From: Theocolax elegans
Lineage: Eukaryota; Arthropoda; Insecta; Hymenoptera; Cerocephalidae
Direction of reading: 5' to 3'
Assembly (NCBI GenBank): GCA_026168455.1
Contig: CM047430.1
Location: 9,928,848-9,992,847 of the forward strand
Length of the DNA stretch: 64,000 nucleotides
Below the pieces are notes generated by a model. It made no database searches. It worked only from the letters and a program-made list of their open reading frames with translations, and had not been told where the DNA came from. The stretch's first letter is position 1. Each line of letters starts with the position of its first letter. This document shows positions 32,462 through 43,577 of the stretch, piece by piece. The position numbers and the translations under genes were made by a program.

Positions 32462-33310
32462 AACAAGAGACTGTCTCACCAGGATCTCCAATCTGTACAT
32501 CGAGCTTGAAAGGCATCCCCAAAGCCGAGATCGCCTGTTTCGAAGCCGATTAAGGGAATTGTCAGAACCCTCGACTTTGAACGGCCTCGTCTAAATGACG
32601 AGAACAGAGGGTTTAGACACATCACGGGATGCAAAGGAATTTCTCCTATAAATTGCATTCATTCGAACGCTAGGCCACCTACCGCAATACCTCCCCGGGG
32701 ATCCGGGGAGTAATAGGGAGATGTGCTTCGGCATGTCGACAGTTGGACCAATATGACTTTACTATGGTACGCAGGGACTGGGAACCGAGCCCCACGTTGG
32801 CGTACCTGTGAGTCGAAAGTGAAACGCCAGCGTGTCCCCAGTATTGGGTTGGACTCTGCGGGGTATGTGGTTGCAAGCAGGCTTGACGGGTGAAGCGAAG
32901 TTGACCCGGATGCCGCTTATGTTCGAAAGCGGAAGACGGCGGTGAGCTAAACACCGCCGCATCCCTACCGAGAATTACGGCTTAAGGCAAACCGTTGTAA
33001 GGCGGCGTGCTATCGTAAAGAGCTTCGGTACACTTCCTAAGTGGCTTCTCATCGGGGTAAATCGATGCCATAGAAGGCTCTCAGAGAGTTTTACTTTTCG
33101 AACGCATCGGGGAAGCTTTAGGCACCATCGCTGACAAGGGAAACCGACCAACTGTGAAGCTTAGATGACGAGAGCCTCCAGGGCAGCAAATACTGCGGAT
33201 CGATGCGGTGATATTGGCCTAAGGAAAGACTCTAGAACAGTCAAAGAATACTGTATAAAACAACAATGCATTTTACTTTTCGGAAAGCGTTGGTGGCGCC
33301 ATCTCTCGCA
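32462..33310. other. GC-rich, strongly structured block of unknown identity
   Basis: About 850 bp of near-balanced composition in AT-rich surroundings, present in both arms. It contains perfect stem-loops: CTCCCCGG/CCGGGGAG with loop GGAT (32,691-32,710), CCGCTT/AAGCGG (32,913-32,932) and CGGCGGTG/CACCGCCG with a 7-base loop (32,937-32,959). Frames of 60-91 codons overlap on both strands without recognisable content. The density of stems suggests a structured RNA, for example the 5' end of a non-LTR retrotransposon (some carry HDV-like ribozymes) or a SINE-like element. I do not recognise the family. Confidence 0.5.
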
Positions 33311-33540
33311 ACAAATTTTATATTATTGTTTTAACTAACGTTCACACTGCAAAAGTATATTTATTATATAAGATTAAGTAATTATACTTATTATCTTAAT
33401 TTATGCTTCATAAAAATAATTTGAATAATAATTTTTTTGATGACATTTGTTAAGACATGTCGAGAACCCGCCAATTCTCAAAAATCTTAGTGGAGTGGGA
33501 GAAGGTAGTAGTAGATTTCTTTATTGCTTTCTTTATTTTT
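33311..33540. other. AT-rich spacer
   Basis: No gene is seen; short frames only. Confidence 0.5.
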
Positions 33541-33752
33541 TTCAAAAAGTAAGAACGTCAAGCCCTCACATAAATTGTGGTGATAGTTTAGCTGAATTTT
33601 CGTTAAATTTTATATGTATTAAAGGTACGATGTTTGGGTTCAAAATTTTCAAACCAAAGAATCATATCAAAAATATTTATTTTAATGATTCAAAATTTAT
33701 TTAGAGCTTCCTCATTAAAAACTGAAGGGCTTGACGTTCGCACTTTTTCAAA
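33541..33752. mobile_element. Small MITE with about 28-bp terminal inverted repeats
   Basis: The ends are TTCAAAAAGTAAGAACGTCA and, read inward from the right, TTGAAAAAGTGCGAACGTCA; both continue AGCCCT. The length is 212 bp with an AT-rich core. It lies just outside the 3' end of Helitron-2. Confidence 0.65.
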
Positions 33753-33911
33753 ATAAAACCTCTTTTATTCTTATTGAATTCTTATTCAAAAAATAAAAAG
33801 TCCAAATTACCGACTATACCGGTAAGGTATAGTTTTAGCATGCTGTAATTATATAGTTTGATGGATATTCGTATTAGAAAATAATATATTTTTAAATGTC
33901 GAATCGAATTA

Positions 33912-35843
33912 TTATAAAACTTCCGGATAAACAACATTTTTAGTAGTTTTTGTGGGTGAAGTTATTAAAATGAATTGATTCTTTGGGTTTCCAGTACGTG
34001 AAAATGCAACATATAGTTGCCCGTGTGAGAAACATTCTGACCGTAAATCAATTCCGACGTAATTATAAGTTTGACCTTGGGATTTATTGATACTAATTGC
34101 AAATGAAAGTTTTATGGGAAATTGTAAACGTTTAAATTGAAACGGCAAATCTGTAGGGATCATTGGAATGCGCGGAATAAAAGCAGTCTCTCCAGCAGCA
34201 GGACCAGTCAATATGATGGCTTCAATAATGTTATTACGCATCACTTTGACTTGTAATCTAGTACCATTACATAAATTAGGAGGTTGAAGATTGCGTAGTA
34301 ATATTATTGGAGTTCCTATTTTAAGTTTTAAATTATGTGGAGAAAATCCTGCCGGATGTAATGAATTAAGAAATTCTTGAGGAAAATGTACAACGTCTTC
34401 AGTATTGACAATTGTATCAATAGATAAATATTCTTTTATATCACCATTAAATTTAATTAAAATATAATGATTAATTTCTTCAGCAAGAGCATTTCGTGGT
34501 GAAATAATTGCTCTTTCACACAGCCAAAGATAAGACTTCTGTGATAAATTTTATTTATTTATTTTATTTATTTATTTATTAACTCCAGACATTACAATAT
34601 TTTACAATAAAAAATGTATCCTATAGAGGTGCACACTGCACCTGTACATAGGAGCCGGAGAACTTAACACTATATTTTCAATATCAGGATAAACTTTCGA
34701 TATAAGATCATCCAGAGTTGAAACAACTTGACCAAGATTATCTTCAATGTGAATGTAACTATTATTATTATCTATAGTACCATTTCCCATTTTTAATAAT
34801 TGCTCGGAAAAGTCCGGGTTACCCCCACCAAGATACGCTCTCATATTTGTGCGCAAATGTAAAGTTTCAACATTATTCCATATTTGCGATGATTTTAAAC
34901 ATGCTTTAGCAATATCAGCTCTTGTTCCTTTTGTTATAACTGGTAAAGTCTGACGAAAATCGCCAGAAAAAACAAATGTTACAGCACCCAATAACAAATT
35001 AACAGATTTGAGATCCCGTAAAGTTTTATCAATAGCTTCTATATGTACTCTATGAGTCATAGTACATTCATCCCATACAATAAGGATCGTTTCTTGGAGA
35101 ATTTGGCCTAAAGGACCATTTTTACGAATGGAACATACAAAATCTTGATCACAAAATACATTCAATGGTAACTTGAAAGTCGAATGCGCTGTTCTACCGC
35201 CTTTAAGAAGAGTTGCAGCAATGCCAGAAGATGCAACAGCTACGGCTATATTACCCGTTGATCGTATTTTGTCCAATAATAAATTAATTAAAAATATTTT
35301 ACCCGTTCCACCAGGGGCATCAATAAAAAAAACTTTTCCACATTTGTTAGCAGCACTATTGATAATAGCATCATATGCGTATTTTTGATCAGGTACTAAT
35401 TTAGATAAATTAACTTGAACATTATTTATTAAGTCATCGATATTGAAGCGTGTAATAGATTCTGTGAAAGGACTATTAGAAGGTTGTTCTTCACGAACTG
35501 GAGATTGCATTCCAAATTCCTGTAGATATTTTTCAGAAAGTTTCACAACTCTATCTTCTATTTCAATTAAACCTTGATTAAAAATATTATCAGAGTAAGT
35601 TAACGTGATATCGTTATTACGTTGACGTTCTTTGTGAAGAATATCTTCACATAAATCTTTTTGAAACCTTTCCCATAATAAAATAGGTTGAGATGGTTGA
35701 CAAAACACTAAAATAATAGCAAATAAGTCCCTCATCTTTGAAGATGTTTGTGATATTGCAGCATCAGCTAATGTGTTTTTCCATTGGTCATCATTTTCTA
35801 ATAGTCCGAGCGCTTGACATGCTGCTTTAAAAGTGAGATATAT
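33912..35843 (-). pseudogene. Helitron-2 Pif1-like helicase half (left arm)
   Basis: Continues the Rep protein beyond MITE-C: SKMRDLFAIILVFCQPSQPI; then LVPDQKYAYDAI; Walker [11 protein letters not shown] (about 35,315); SGIAATLLKGGRTAHSTFKL; Walker [31 protein letters not shown]. After PDIENIVLSS the frame enters the LINE fragment. It resumes after it with SYLWLCERAIISPRNALAEE and motif VI ([20 protein letters not shown], then LYVAFSRTG). The residue after GK in Walker A is Ile rather than Thr/Ser, which should abolish nucleotide binding; Helitron-1 keeps GKT. Confidence 0.88.
34546..34670 (-). mobile_element. 5'-truncated LINE/SINE 3' end inside Helitron-2
   Basis: On the minus strand the helicase coding is broken by a segment containing TATGTACAGGTGCAGTGTGC, ending in (TAAA)n/(AATA)n repeats. 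A short unique piece followed by an A-rich simple repeat is what target-primed insertion of a truncated retroposon leaves. The family is not identified, and the target duplication was not clear. Confidence 0.6.
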
Positions 35844-35845
35844 TA

Positions 35846-37071
35846 CACTCTAAACCCTAAAGTGTAAAAACTGAACCTAAAAAGTATAAAAATGTCAATT
35901 TACTATTTTGAAAAGATTAAATTTATAGAATTCCTCTTTTGAAGAGAGTAAATAACGAAAATTACACTTTGATTAGTGTAAAATGCTATATTTCTATTTT
36001 TCTAAAGTGTAAAAAGCGAAAATTCCACTATAAGAGAAGTATAAATTGCGATTTTTACTCCTTTGAAAAGTATAATTTTTCAGACGTTGTCTTGAAAAGA
36101 GCAAATAATGGATTTTATACTTTAGGTAAACTTTAAAACGATAAATTTACACTTTTGAAAAGTTGAAATTGCGATTTTTCCTCTTTTGTAAAGTATAATT
36201 TTTCGAACCTTCATTTTCAAAGAGTAAATAGTGGATACTACACTTTCCGTAAAACTGAAAATGCTAAATTTATACTTTTTAAAAGTGTAAATTTAGTGTT
36301 TTAAACTTTAGCTAAAGTACACGGAGAAACATTTCTTACGTTTAACCTATAAAATTGGCGTGTGCTCTCTAATCAAGCGTATGTTTATAGTTTAATCCCG
36401 TGGCGTTACAGGTTTAACCTATAAAGTTTGATGTCTTTAATGTGTAGCATCAATTTCACATAGGTTGAACCTGTGAGTGCATTAGAACGAATCTTAATAC
36501 GCTTAGGTTAAAACTGTACACATACGCTTGGTTAGAGAGCACGTCAATTTATAGGTTAAACGTAAGAAATTTTTCTCCGTGTACAAAATCTATTACTTAC
36601 TCTTTGAGAATTAACGCCCAAAAATTTATACTTTTCAAAAGTATAAATTTAGCATTTTCAACTTTACGGAAAGTGTAGAATCCACTATTTACTATTTGAA
36701 AATGAAGGTCCAAAAAATTATACTTTACAAAAGAGGAAAAATCGCAATTTCAACTTTTCAAAAGTGTAACTTTATCGTTTTAAACTTTACCTAAAGTATA
36801 AAATACATTATTTGCTCTTTTCAAGACAACGTCTGAAAAATTATATTTTTCAAAGGAGTAAAAATCGCAATTTATACTTTTCTTATAGTGGAATTTTCGC
36901 TTTTTACACTTTAGAAAAATAGAAATATAGCATTTTACACTAATCAAAGTGTAATTTTCGTTATTTACTCTCTTCAAAAGAGGAATTCTATAAATTTAAT
37001 CTTTTCGAAAATAGTAAATTGACATTTTTATACTTTTTAGGTTCAGTTTTTACACTTTAGGGTTTAGAGTG
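35846..37071. mobile_element. MITE-C, fold-back element inserted in the Helitron-2 gene
   Basis: The ends are CACTCTAAACCCTAAAGTG and its exact complement; the arms of about 470 bp are near-perfect inverted repeats. TA flanks both sides (35,844-35,845 and 37,072-37,073). Removing the element and one TA restores a reading frame that aligns with Helitron-1 (TVNGVIYPTFKAACNALG), so both the boundaries and the TA duplication are supported. TA duplication suggests mobilisation by a Tc1/mariner-type transposase. Confidence 0.92.
36320..36581. mobile_element. MITE-D nested in MITE-C
   Basis: It begins CACGGAGAAACATTTCTTAC and ends GTAAGAAATTTTTCTCCGTG, flanked by TA at 36,318-36,319 and 36,582-36,583. 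It is 262 bp and internally palindromic (TTTAACCTATAAA motifs recur in both orientations). It sits off-centre in the loop region of MITE-C and is therefore younger. Confidence 0.88.
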
Positions 37072-37073
37072 TA

Positions 37074-39681
37074 CACTATTAACTATTTTAAGTGATTCAA
37101 ATGAAGTTGGTCCACGAATATGGTGTAATAACATCCTTAGGTGAAAGCATTCGACTTGATTAGGATGAACTGTGTAAACTCTATCTAAAGCAGCATCTTT
37201 TTTAATACCAGAATATGCTTCAACGTCTTGGCCACGTTTCCTTCTAGAAAATTTGTTATTATTCCATACATAATATGTAGGAACCTCGTGATATAGTAAT
37301 GTTTTAGCAAAATCATCCGAAGAAGCCAAATCAAAGCAAGCTGTGAGTGTTGTACTCCGCGGATGTTCAAGGAATTGTTGAATGGTATCTTCAGTAAAAT
37401 AAACACGTTGACAATTTTCTAAATGAACAGCTAAATGTACTACAGCTGGATACATTTCATGTATTGGAAAGTCGAAAAACCTCCACATTGCTTCTGAAGT
37501 GCATATGTAACGACCATTGATATAAATACTAATTTCATCATTATTATTGATAGAAAATGTTGTTTGATCTGTACCCTTATTTATATATTTGCATATGTAT
37601 TTTATGGCTTGCACTGAATGGCAGTATTCAACATTAATATGAGCATTAAAACATCTTAATAACAATGGTGAATATGGGACAATCCATCTATTGTCAATTA
37701 GTACCATTTGATTGCGAATTTTAATTTGAGTAGTGTGCCCACTATTCTGCGGAGACCTTCGGCGGTATAGTGGATAGCCATTTTCACCAGTTACAGTATT
37801 CTCTAAAAAATATCTTGGATAATTGTCTGTACATTTTCCATTAGTTAAACAGGGTGAATTCATATTAAATTCACCGCATGAATCATATTTTTGCAAACAA
37901 TTTGAAATAATTCAGGGTCCATGTCTTTATCTGGCAATTCAGCAGAAATAATTTTATCAATTTCATCTGGTTGAATTTTTATTTGAAGCCATAATAGTAT
38001 ATGCGCGTGTGGCAAACCTCGTTTTTGCCATTCTATACTAAACATATTACATTTAACAGAACCAAATATACAATTTTTAGTTAATAAGTGCATCAACATC
38101 TTAACTTTTAAATGAAAAACTCTGGAAATGATATCGTGTCTATCAAACGATTTTTGATTTGGAAATATCTCTCTGCGTATTTCAGGCCATTCAGGATTGC
38201 ATGTAAAAGTTATAAACAAATCCGGGCGTCCTTTTTTACGTACGTATGTCATCGCATCTTGAGTTTTCTCATGCATGTAACGGCGTGAACCTGTAAATGA
38301 AGATGGCAAAATAACATATTGCCCAATATTTCCAGGGTTAATATTGGCATCATTATTAATAGCATCTTGAAGATGTATATAATCATCTGTGCGTAATTTT
38401 TTTTGATTGCTACGAATAAAAAGTAGCCTTTCGGTTGTCATTTTTGCCTTATTATCTACAACATATTGATTTAATAAATTTGTAAAATACAGTAAATAGT
38501 TGATACTATTTTGTCTCACCATTAATCTATAAGCATAAAATTGCATGCAAGTTACTGTTTTAGAAGTATTAGTTCGTTGTTGAATAGTCAAGTAATATCC
38601 ATCTTCTCATTTAGTAAACATTAAAGGATATTGTAAAGGGTCGTAAGAACGATGAAGTTCAGATACACGTTGTAAATGACCACCTCTATGATGTAAGACA
38701 ATATCTCTAGACCTTTGTCTTCGTCAAGCAATAAAACCGCAACTTCGTTGCAAGTAGGAGCATTGTATCGACCCCTATGTTCATCATTAGGTACACGATC
38801 TGAATGTATAATCAGTTTAAAATTATTTAAATTTTGTAAATAATTATTTTCAAGATTGTATTTAAAACTTTTTATTAAATTATTATTTTGTAATAGTAGC
38901 CTTTGCAATGATTTTATAAGTTCTACTTTTAAATTTGGATTAATATGCGATCGTGCCGAAATTTGATCATTTTCAGACATAAAATAAATTTGTAAAAATT
39001 TATGATTTTCATGAGGATTTGGTAACATACTACCAATTAAATGATAAACTTGGCCTTGAATTTTAGATGTAGGCATAAAGCTTCCTTCTTTGATTTCTTT
39101 AGTGCCAAAAGAAGTCATTTGAAATAATGTATTATATTGCCTGCAATTATCAAGAAAATGTGCTGAATCCCTATGAATACCTAATATTAAATCATTCATA
39201 AACTACGGAGGCTCTTCTAATAGTGGAAGATGTACTTTACCATTAGCACAACAAAGTCCAGGTGCTTCGTCTTTCCATTTTTTGCATCACAGTGAATACA
39301 AATCTTATTCATTTCACCTATTTGAATATCTTTAAAACCTGCATAATTTAATTCAGGTTGATATTCAAATGCAGATCTTTGACCACAAATATTTTGTAAG
39401 GTACGTCGATTGTTAGTATTACGCAATCGTTGATTTGCAAGCCTTTGAATTCTTTCATCAATAGACTCCCGACGTCTACTAACAGAAGTTTGCATTCGTT
39501 GAGTTACCAAACATAACTCTCTTTGAGAATCTGTTTCTCGAGAAAGTCGCAATGTTTGTTGTGAAGACATTTGCGACAGTCGAGATTCACGATCATCACG
39601 ACTTTCATTAAGTCGTCGATCTCTCATTGCTCTAGTTCGAGCAGTTCTTCTCGACAAATTAGTTTTACTAGATTTAGACAT
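37074..39681 (-). pseudogene. Helitron-2 Rep-endonuclease half (left arm)
   Basis: The start is the ATG at 39,681 (MSKSSKTNLSRRTARTRAMR), a position equivalent to that of Helitron-1. In order: an Arg/Ser-rich N-terminus; a Cys/His finger (KICIHCDAKNGK) followed by a frameshift near 39,260; LILGIHRDSAHFLD; GRYNAPTCNEVAVLLLDEDK; Rep motif 1 (GRPDLFITFTCNPEWPEI); the HUH motif (KRGLPHAHILLWL, about 38,015); a frameshift near 37,880 after KNMIH; and the tyrosine motif (IKYICKYINKG, about 37,600). The frame is lost at the MITE-C insertion just after TSFESLKIVNS. The Rep catalytic residues themselves (HxH and both Tyr) are intact. Confidence 0.88.
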
Positions 39682-40072
39682 TTTGATTTTTGCAATAAAC
39701 GCAAGTAAAAATAATGCCGAAATGACGAATACATCTATGGCTCGAGGCGTATTAATATTGTCTGCGTGCAAATTTTGTAATGGGAATAGTAAAACCGGTC
39801 GCCACCTATCGGTCGTTGAGCGAAGCATGCGCATTGTATAGCGCCGACCGCAGAACACCTTCCTACGCGAAGTAGTCCCTACTACGCTATGGCAATATAG
39901 TCCCATGTTTTTTTTCACAAATAATGCATTAAAAAATGAATGTGTATATAGCCTATGTCTCTCCAGATGTTATAACAAATCTATATGCAAAGTTTCAAAA
40001 TATTCGGTTTAGTAGTTTTTGCGTTTATTGGTTACATATAAACAAACCTTTTCTCTTTATATATTAGTAAGA

Positions 40073-40150
40073 TAAATTATTGATGCGACGTTCAAACTAC
40101 AATTGCGTTCTATACTATTAAAAAAACTTCTTCGTCGCCGGTTCTTAAAC
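40073..40150. other. Host flank of Helitron-2
   Basis: A short AT-rich flank directly before the repeat array; the base before the Helitron 5' end on its strand is A. Confidence 0.4.
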
Positions 40151-40360
40151 TATTTCGGGATATTTGCATTAATTACGGGATTTTTCGGGAATCATGGAAT
40201 ATTTTCATTAATTACTGGATTTTTTAGGAGTTCCGAGATTTGTTGCATTAATTACAGAATTTTTCGAGAATTTCTGGATATTTTCATTATTTACGAGAGT
40301 TCTTGGGAATTCTGGGAATTTTTAAGGTGTTACGAAATATTTGCATTAATATTAACTAAA
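40151..40360. repeat. Degenerate tandem repeat (about 35-50 bp units)
   Basis: Units of the type GGGATATTTGCATTAATTAC, then GGGATTTTTCGGGAAT, are repeated four to five times with drift. They give a repetitive peptide (GIFALITGFFG, GIFSLITGFFR), which is why an open frame spans it; I do not regard it as a gene. Confidence 0.7.
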
Positions 40361-40587
40361 AATTTGTTATTATTGTTTATCGTAAAATTGAAACGATTAC
40401 GTAATTTTTGTTAATTTCTCTTATTTACGTAACTAAAGGAGTTTTATAAAATTAAATTATTATATCGTTTATTTAAAATAACGAGAAATCGTCAAGGTCT
40501 GCTGCGTATACTGATAACCACTTATTTTTAAAATTTATTTTATTTACAGTGGAAGGTGATCGAGAAAATTGACTCCTTTTTAGCAAT
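40361..40587. other. AT-rich spacer
   Basis: No gene or repeat seen. Confidence 0.5.
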
Positions 40588-40735
40588 TTAATTGTTGGAG
40601 CGTATGAAGAGGTTTCTGGCATACTTAGTCGAATCCTGTGGACAGACGAAGCAACTTATGTGCGAACAGGAATGATAATTCTCATGACGAGCATTACTGG
40701 GCCCATGAGAATCTATTCCTGGCTAGAGAAGGTAG
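40588..40735 (+). pseudogene. DDE transposase fragment (IS630/Tc1-like, insect type)
   Basis: The translation gives GILSRILWTDEATYVRTG and then, after a one-base frame change at about 40,671, NDNSHDEHYWAHENLFL. The pattern DEATF...NxHN-HYWA-ENP is a hallmark of a transposase domain common in insect genomes, with the Asp of TDEA as a catalytic residue. Only about 50 codons remain. A later piece at about 40,861-40,925 (CIVQNGGPFEHCPRGA), after sequence resembling an intron, may be the continuation. Confidence 0.6.
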
Positions 40736-41818
40736 CAACAAAAATATATTTTATAATAAACCACCTACTGTACTACTTCCGTTTATTTAAAACCAATACT
40801 TATTCTCTATTAATTTACTAATATGTTTTGCTTTCTACTCTTTTACAGATACATTTCTACTGTATTGTTCAAAATGGGGGACCTTTTGAACATTGTCCAA
40901 GAGGTGCGAGAGCGAGAGATAAAGCCTAAAATAATTAGCGCAGAATTTCTATTTTAGTTATGTCAGATATTTTAAAAATAGTTTATTTTAAATAATATAT
41001 TTACTGTCACATTAAATTCCTTAGTTCTTTCCCATTAATAACTATACCAATAGAATAAACATTTTCATCATATTTCGATTACATTAAATCGATATTTTAA
41101 TGGGATATTTTCTAATTCAAAGAATTTGCCTTTCGATGATTTATGTACATTATTACACTAGTATTTACATTACCAAACTGTGTAACAAAGATTTTTTTTT
41201 AATCACCTTTTCGTACTTCTCTTCGTAGCATAAACGTGAGTAAAAAGTTTCACCGACCACCTATAGACAGGAGGGTAGTTATCAGGAATGAAAAGAGCTG
41301 TTTTTATCGAAAGTAGACATTTTTAAAGGTTATTTTGTTACATGCAGGCATCCGCTTTTCGTTGATGTTTCTAAATCGACTTCTCGTACTTGCATTCGTA
41401 GCACAGATCTGTGTAAAATGTTTCATCGACCAACGAAATACAGGAGGGTAGTTATAAGGGATGAAAAGTGCGATTTTTATCGAAAAATAGACAATTTCAT
41501 ATGCAATTGAATTTAAACCACTGCTAAACTATTTGCGTATGTATATATATGAACACGCACACGCATTCATACACAGTCATGCTCACGCACAGTCAGTAAA
41601 GTTGTGAACGAATACTTGTTTAGCTCTGAATAAGAGTAACATCAGTTAACCCATAGCATAAAACGAATTTATTAAATAAAATTATTTCATATTCAATATA
41701 TTTTAACTTTAAGTTCTCATCGTAAACACGCGATGGCGGATTCATAGTGTAATTTGGTATGAAATTTCAATACAATAGTTACAACCAATTGTTAGCATAT
41801 TTTATTATATATATATGT
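40736..41818. other. AT-rich stretch, no gene seen
   Basis: About 1.1 kb without long frames. A duplicated segment occurs: CACCGACCACCTATAGACAGGAGGGTAGTTAT near 41,250 (quoted in part as GACAGGAGGGTAGTTAT) and ATACAGGAGGGTAGTTATAA near 41,450, each followed by GGAATGAAAAG or GGATGAAAAG and TTTTTATCGAAA. This is a diverged tandem duplication of about 180 bp. Confidence 0.5.
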
Positions 41819-43035
41819 GGGTTATTGCAGACGAATTCGACGAAAAAGGTGCGCGGATGGGAGCGTCAATTGACCGCCGATCTTATTTATGTTAATACTT
41901 GTCAAAAAAACGGGCCTCCCAAAATCTTAGACCCCAAAATTAAAAATGGTGCCCCTAGAATTTTTTGAACATTCAAAAATAGTCTATTTTTTGGCTATTT
42001 TCAAAAAATTATGTCTCGGAGACTTTTTCATATCATTTGGACATTCATGGCGGCATTCTCTTAGTATTTTGCTCTACTAATAGAAAAAACTAGTTCGGTA
42101 ATCATTTCAATTGCTGATTAGGTGATCTTTTTATTTTAGTTCAACGTATTTTTTCTAATATTTAGTTGAGTTATTGATCATAACTTTGATAATGTTCATT
42201 TGTTTTATGCGCTAAATTCACTCATTGGAAACAGAGATATTAGCACTTAAAACTAACTCATCATTGATAAAACTCAAATATTTAAACGTAATAAAAAAAC
42301 AAATAATCCGGATATTTTTACCACAAAATTTTGTGAAAGTATCTTCTTGGCCGGTTTCATCAAATTGGTTTTAGTAGAGCCAAAAATATTAGCATTTAAA
42401 ACTTGCCTCTTTTTAATAAACAGCGAAATATACAATGTTTAAAAATTGTATCTTTTGAAAATAAAAAATTACATCCGCTAAATTGACAGATGCTTTAAGT
42501 ACTCAAGAGGAAACTTTCTCTTAATTTGGAGTATAAATAGTCTAATTGGTTTGTTTAAATTACGTATGAATATTTGAATTTATAAATAATGAGCAAGTTT
42601 TAAGTGCCAACATCTCTACTTATAATGACTGAATTTGAATGTATTTAACGTTTAGACCGACGGGATTTTAGTAAAAACAAAATACGATTTCTCCTATATA
42701 AAAGTTTTGGTATGACCTAGTAGATAAAACCAAATAAAGGGGTATATATATATGCAAGTCAGAGGTGCGCACCATATGACGTTATGCCGACGTGTAAAGG
42801 TTAAGAATGGTTTGAAGCTCTTAGAAAGACAAAAAGAATGGTATTTGCTATTTAGAAAGTTTAAAATATTCCAGGGACACCATTTTTAATTAAGGCCAAA
42901 ACCTTTACAGCTGCAAGTACCTGTAAAGCTGTGTCTACAAGTTTTGCCTACAAGTATAAACATAAAAAAACATTGGCGGCAACATTGGCGTTCCCACCCG
43001 TGCACCCTTTTCGTCGATTTCGGCTGGAAAGACCC
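41819..43035. mobile_element. Fold-back element E (1.2 kb)
   Basis: The left end is GGGTTATTGCAGACGAATTC; the right end, read inward, is GGGTCTTTCCAGCCGAAATC; both continue GACGAAAA-GGTGC. Arms of roughly 170 bp are alignable, ending at the AAAAATGGTG-CCCT segment; the core is AT-rich. TA-rich sequence flanks both sides. It shares the TA-flank habit of MITE-A/B but has a different sequence. Confidence 0.75.
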
Positions 43036-43119
43036 GTTATATAATGAAATCTGTAATTTGAAAAATCTATACAATATTTAAAAAATCTATGCTAGACAAA
43101 CATAGGTATCTCTCTCTCT

Positions 43120-43577
43120 CTCTTGCCGAAACCTGTTTTCGAACTGTGGCAGGCAGCAATTCGTAAATCGGCGAACTGGGCTACGCGAGGCCCGTAGTTA
43201 TAGACTTAGTGTTTTATGTGTGAAGTGAGGGATGGTGCGTTGAAACGAGTTAACTCGGATGTCGAATTCCAAATTTTCTTCCTCTCTCTCCTCATACCAA
43301 ATGAGACAGGGCTGGTCGGGCCAAATCATTAAAATCATTAAAACTCATCGAAGTTATTCTCCATTTTTCATTCCAATATAAATCATCTCAAAACACTTGT
43401 TCGCATCGATTGAAGTACTAGTTCATCCAGCCTCTTCCATCCAGTTCTAAATGTAAAAAAAACGAAGGTTATGATTCTGGGTAGTCAGGCTTTTTTATCG
43501 CCGTATTGACTTGAACACTGCCCCGAAGGTTAGACTGGAACGAATTTCTTGAATTATGAATGTGAAGTTAAATCACA
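43120..43577 (+). pseudogene. Internally deleted copy of the LINE
   Basis: It retains the ORF1 C-terminus (LPKPVFELWQAAIR..., LGYARPVV, counterpart of 9,400-9,560), the start of the endonuclease (IFHSNINHLKTL, counterpart of 9,626-9,660) and then jumps to the RT C-terminal side (VKKTKVMILGSQ, counterpart of about 11,860). About 2.2 kb is missing between them. Frames are shifted in several places. It ends where fold-back element F begins, so F inserted into this copy or cut it. Confidence 0.8.

Larger units (their letters stand above)
33813..40072 (-). mobile_element. Helitron-2 (left arm), carrying nested insertions
   Basis: The 5' end at 40,072 reads TCTTACTAATATATAAAGAG, matching Helitron-1. 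A hairpin (ACTATACC, loop TTACC, GGTATAGT) at 33,813-33,833 is the best 3'-end candidate, although CTAG does not follow it directly. The element encodes a Rep/helicase interrupted by MITE-C (35,846-37,071) and by a LINE 3' fragment (about 34,546-34,670). Without these insertions it would be about 4.9 kb, the size of Helitron-1. Confidence 0.85.

Noticed and set aside
32679..32962. Two overlapping frames (66 and 91 codons), repeated at 58,134-58,417
   Set aside because: They lie on the hairpin-rich block, in two frames of the same strand, and no codon-like constraint is visible.
35939..36136. 65-codon Lys/Asn/Tyr frame, also at 36,780-36,977 in reverse
   Set aside because: The same sequence appears on both arms of the MITE-C palindrome; it is terminal repeat, not a gene.
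40103..40414. Repetitive 103-codon frame (ITGFFG repeats)
   Set aside because: A translation of degenerate tandem DNA repeats; the frame is lost by one base in the right arm.
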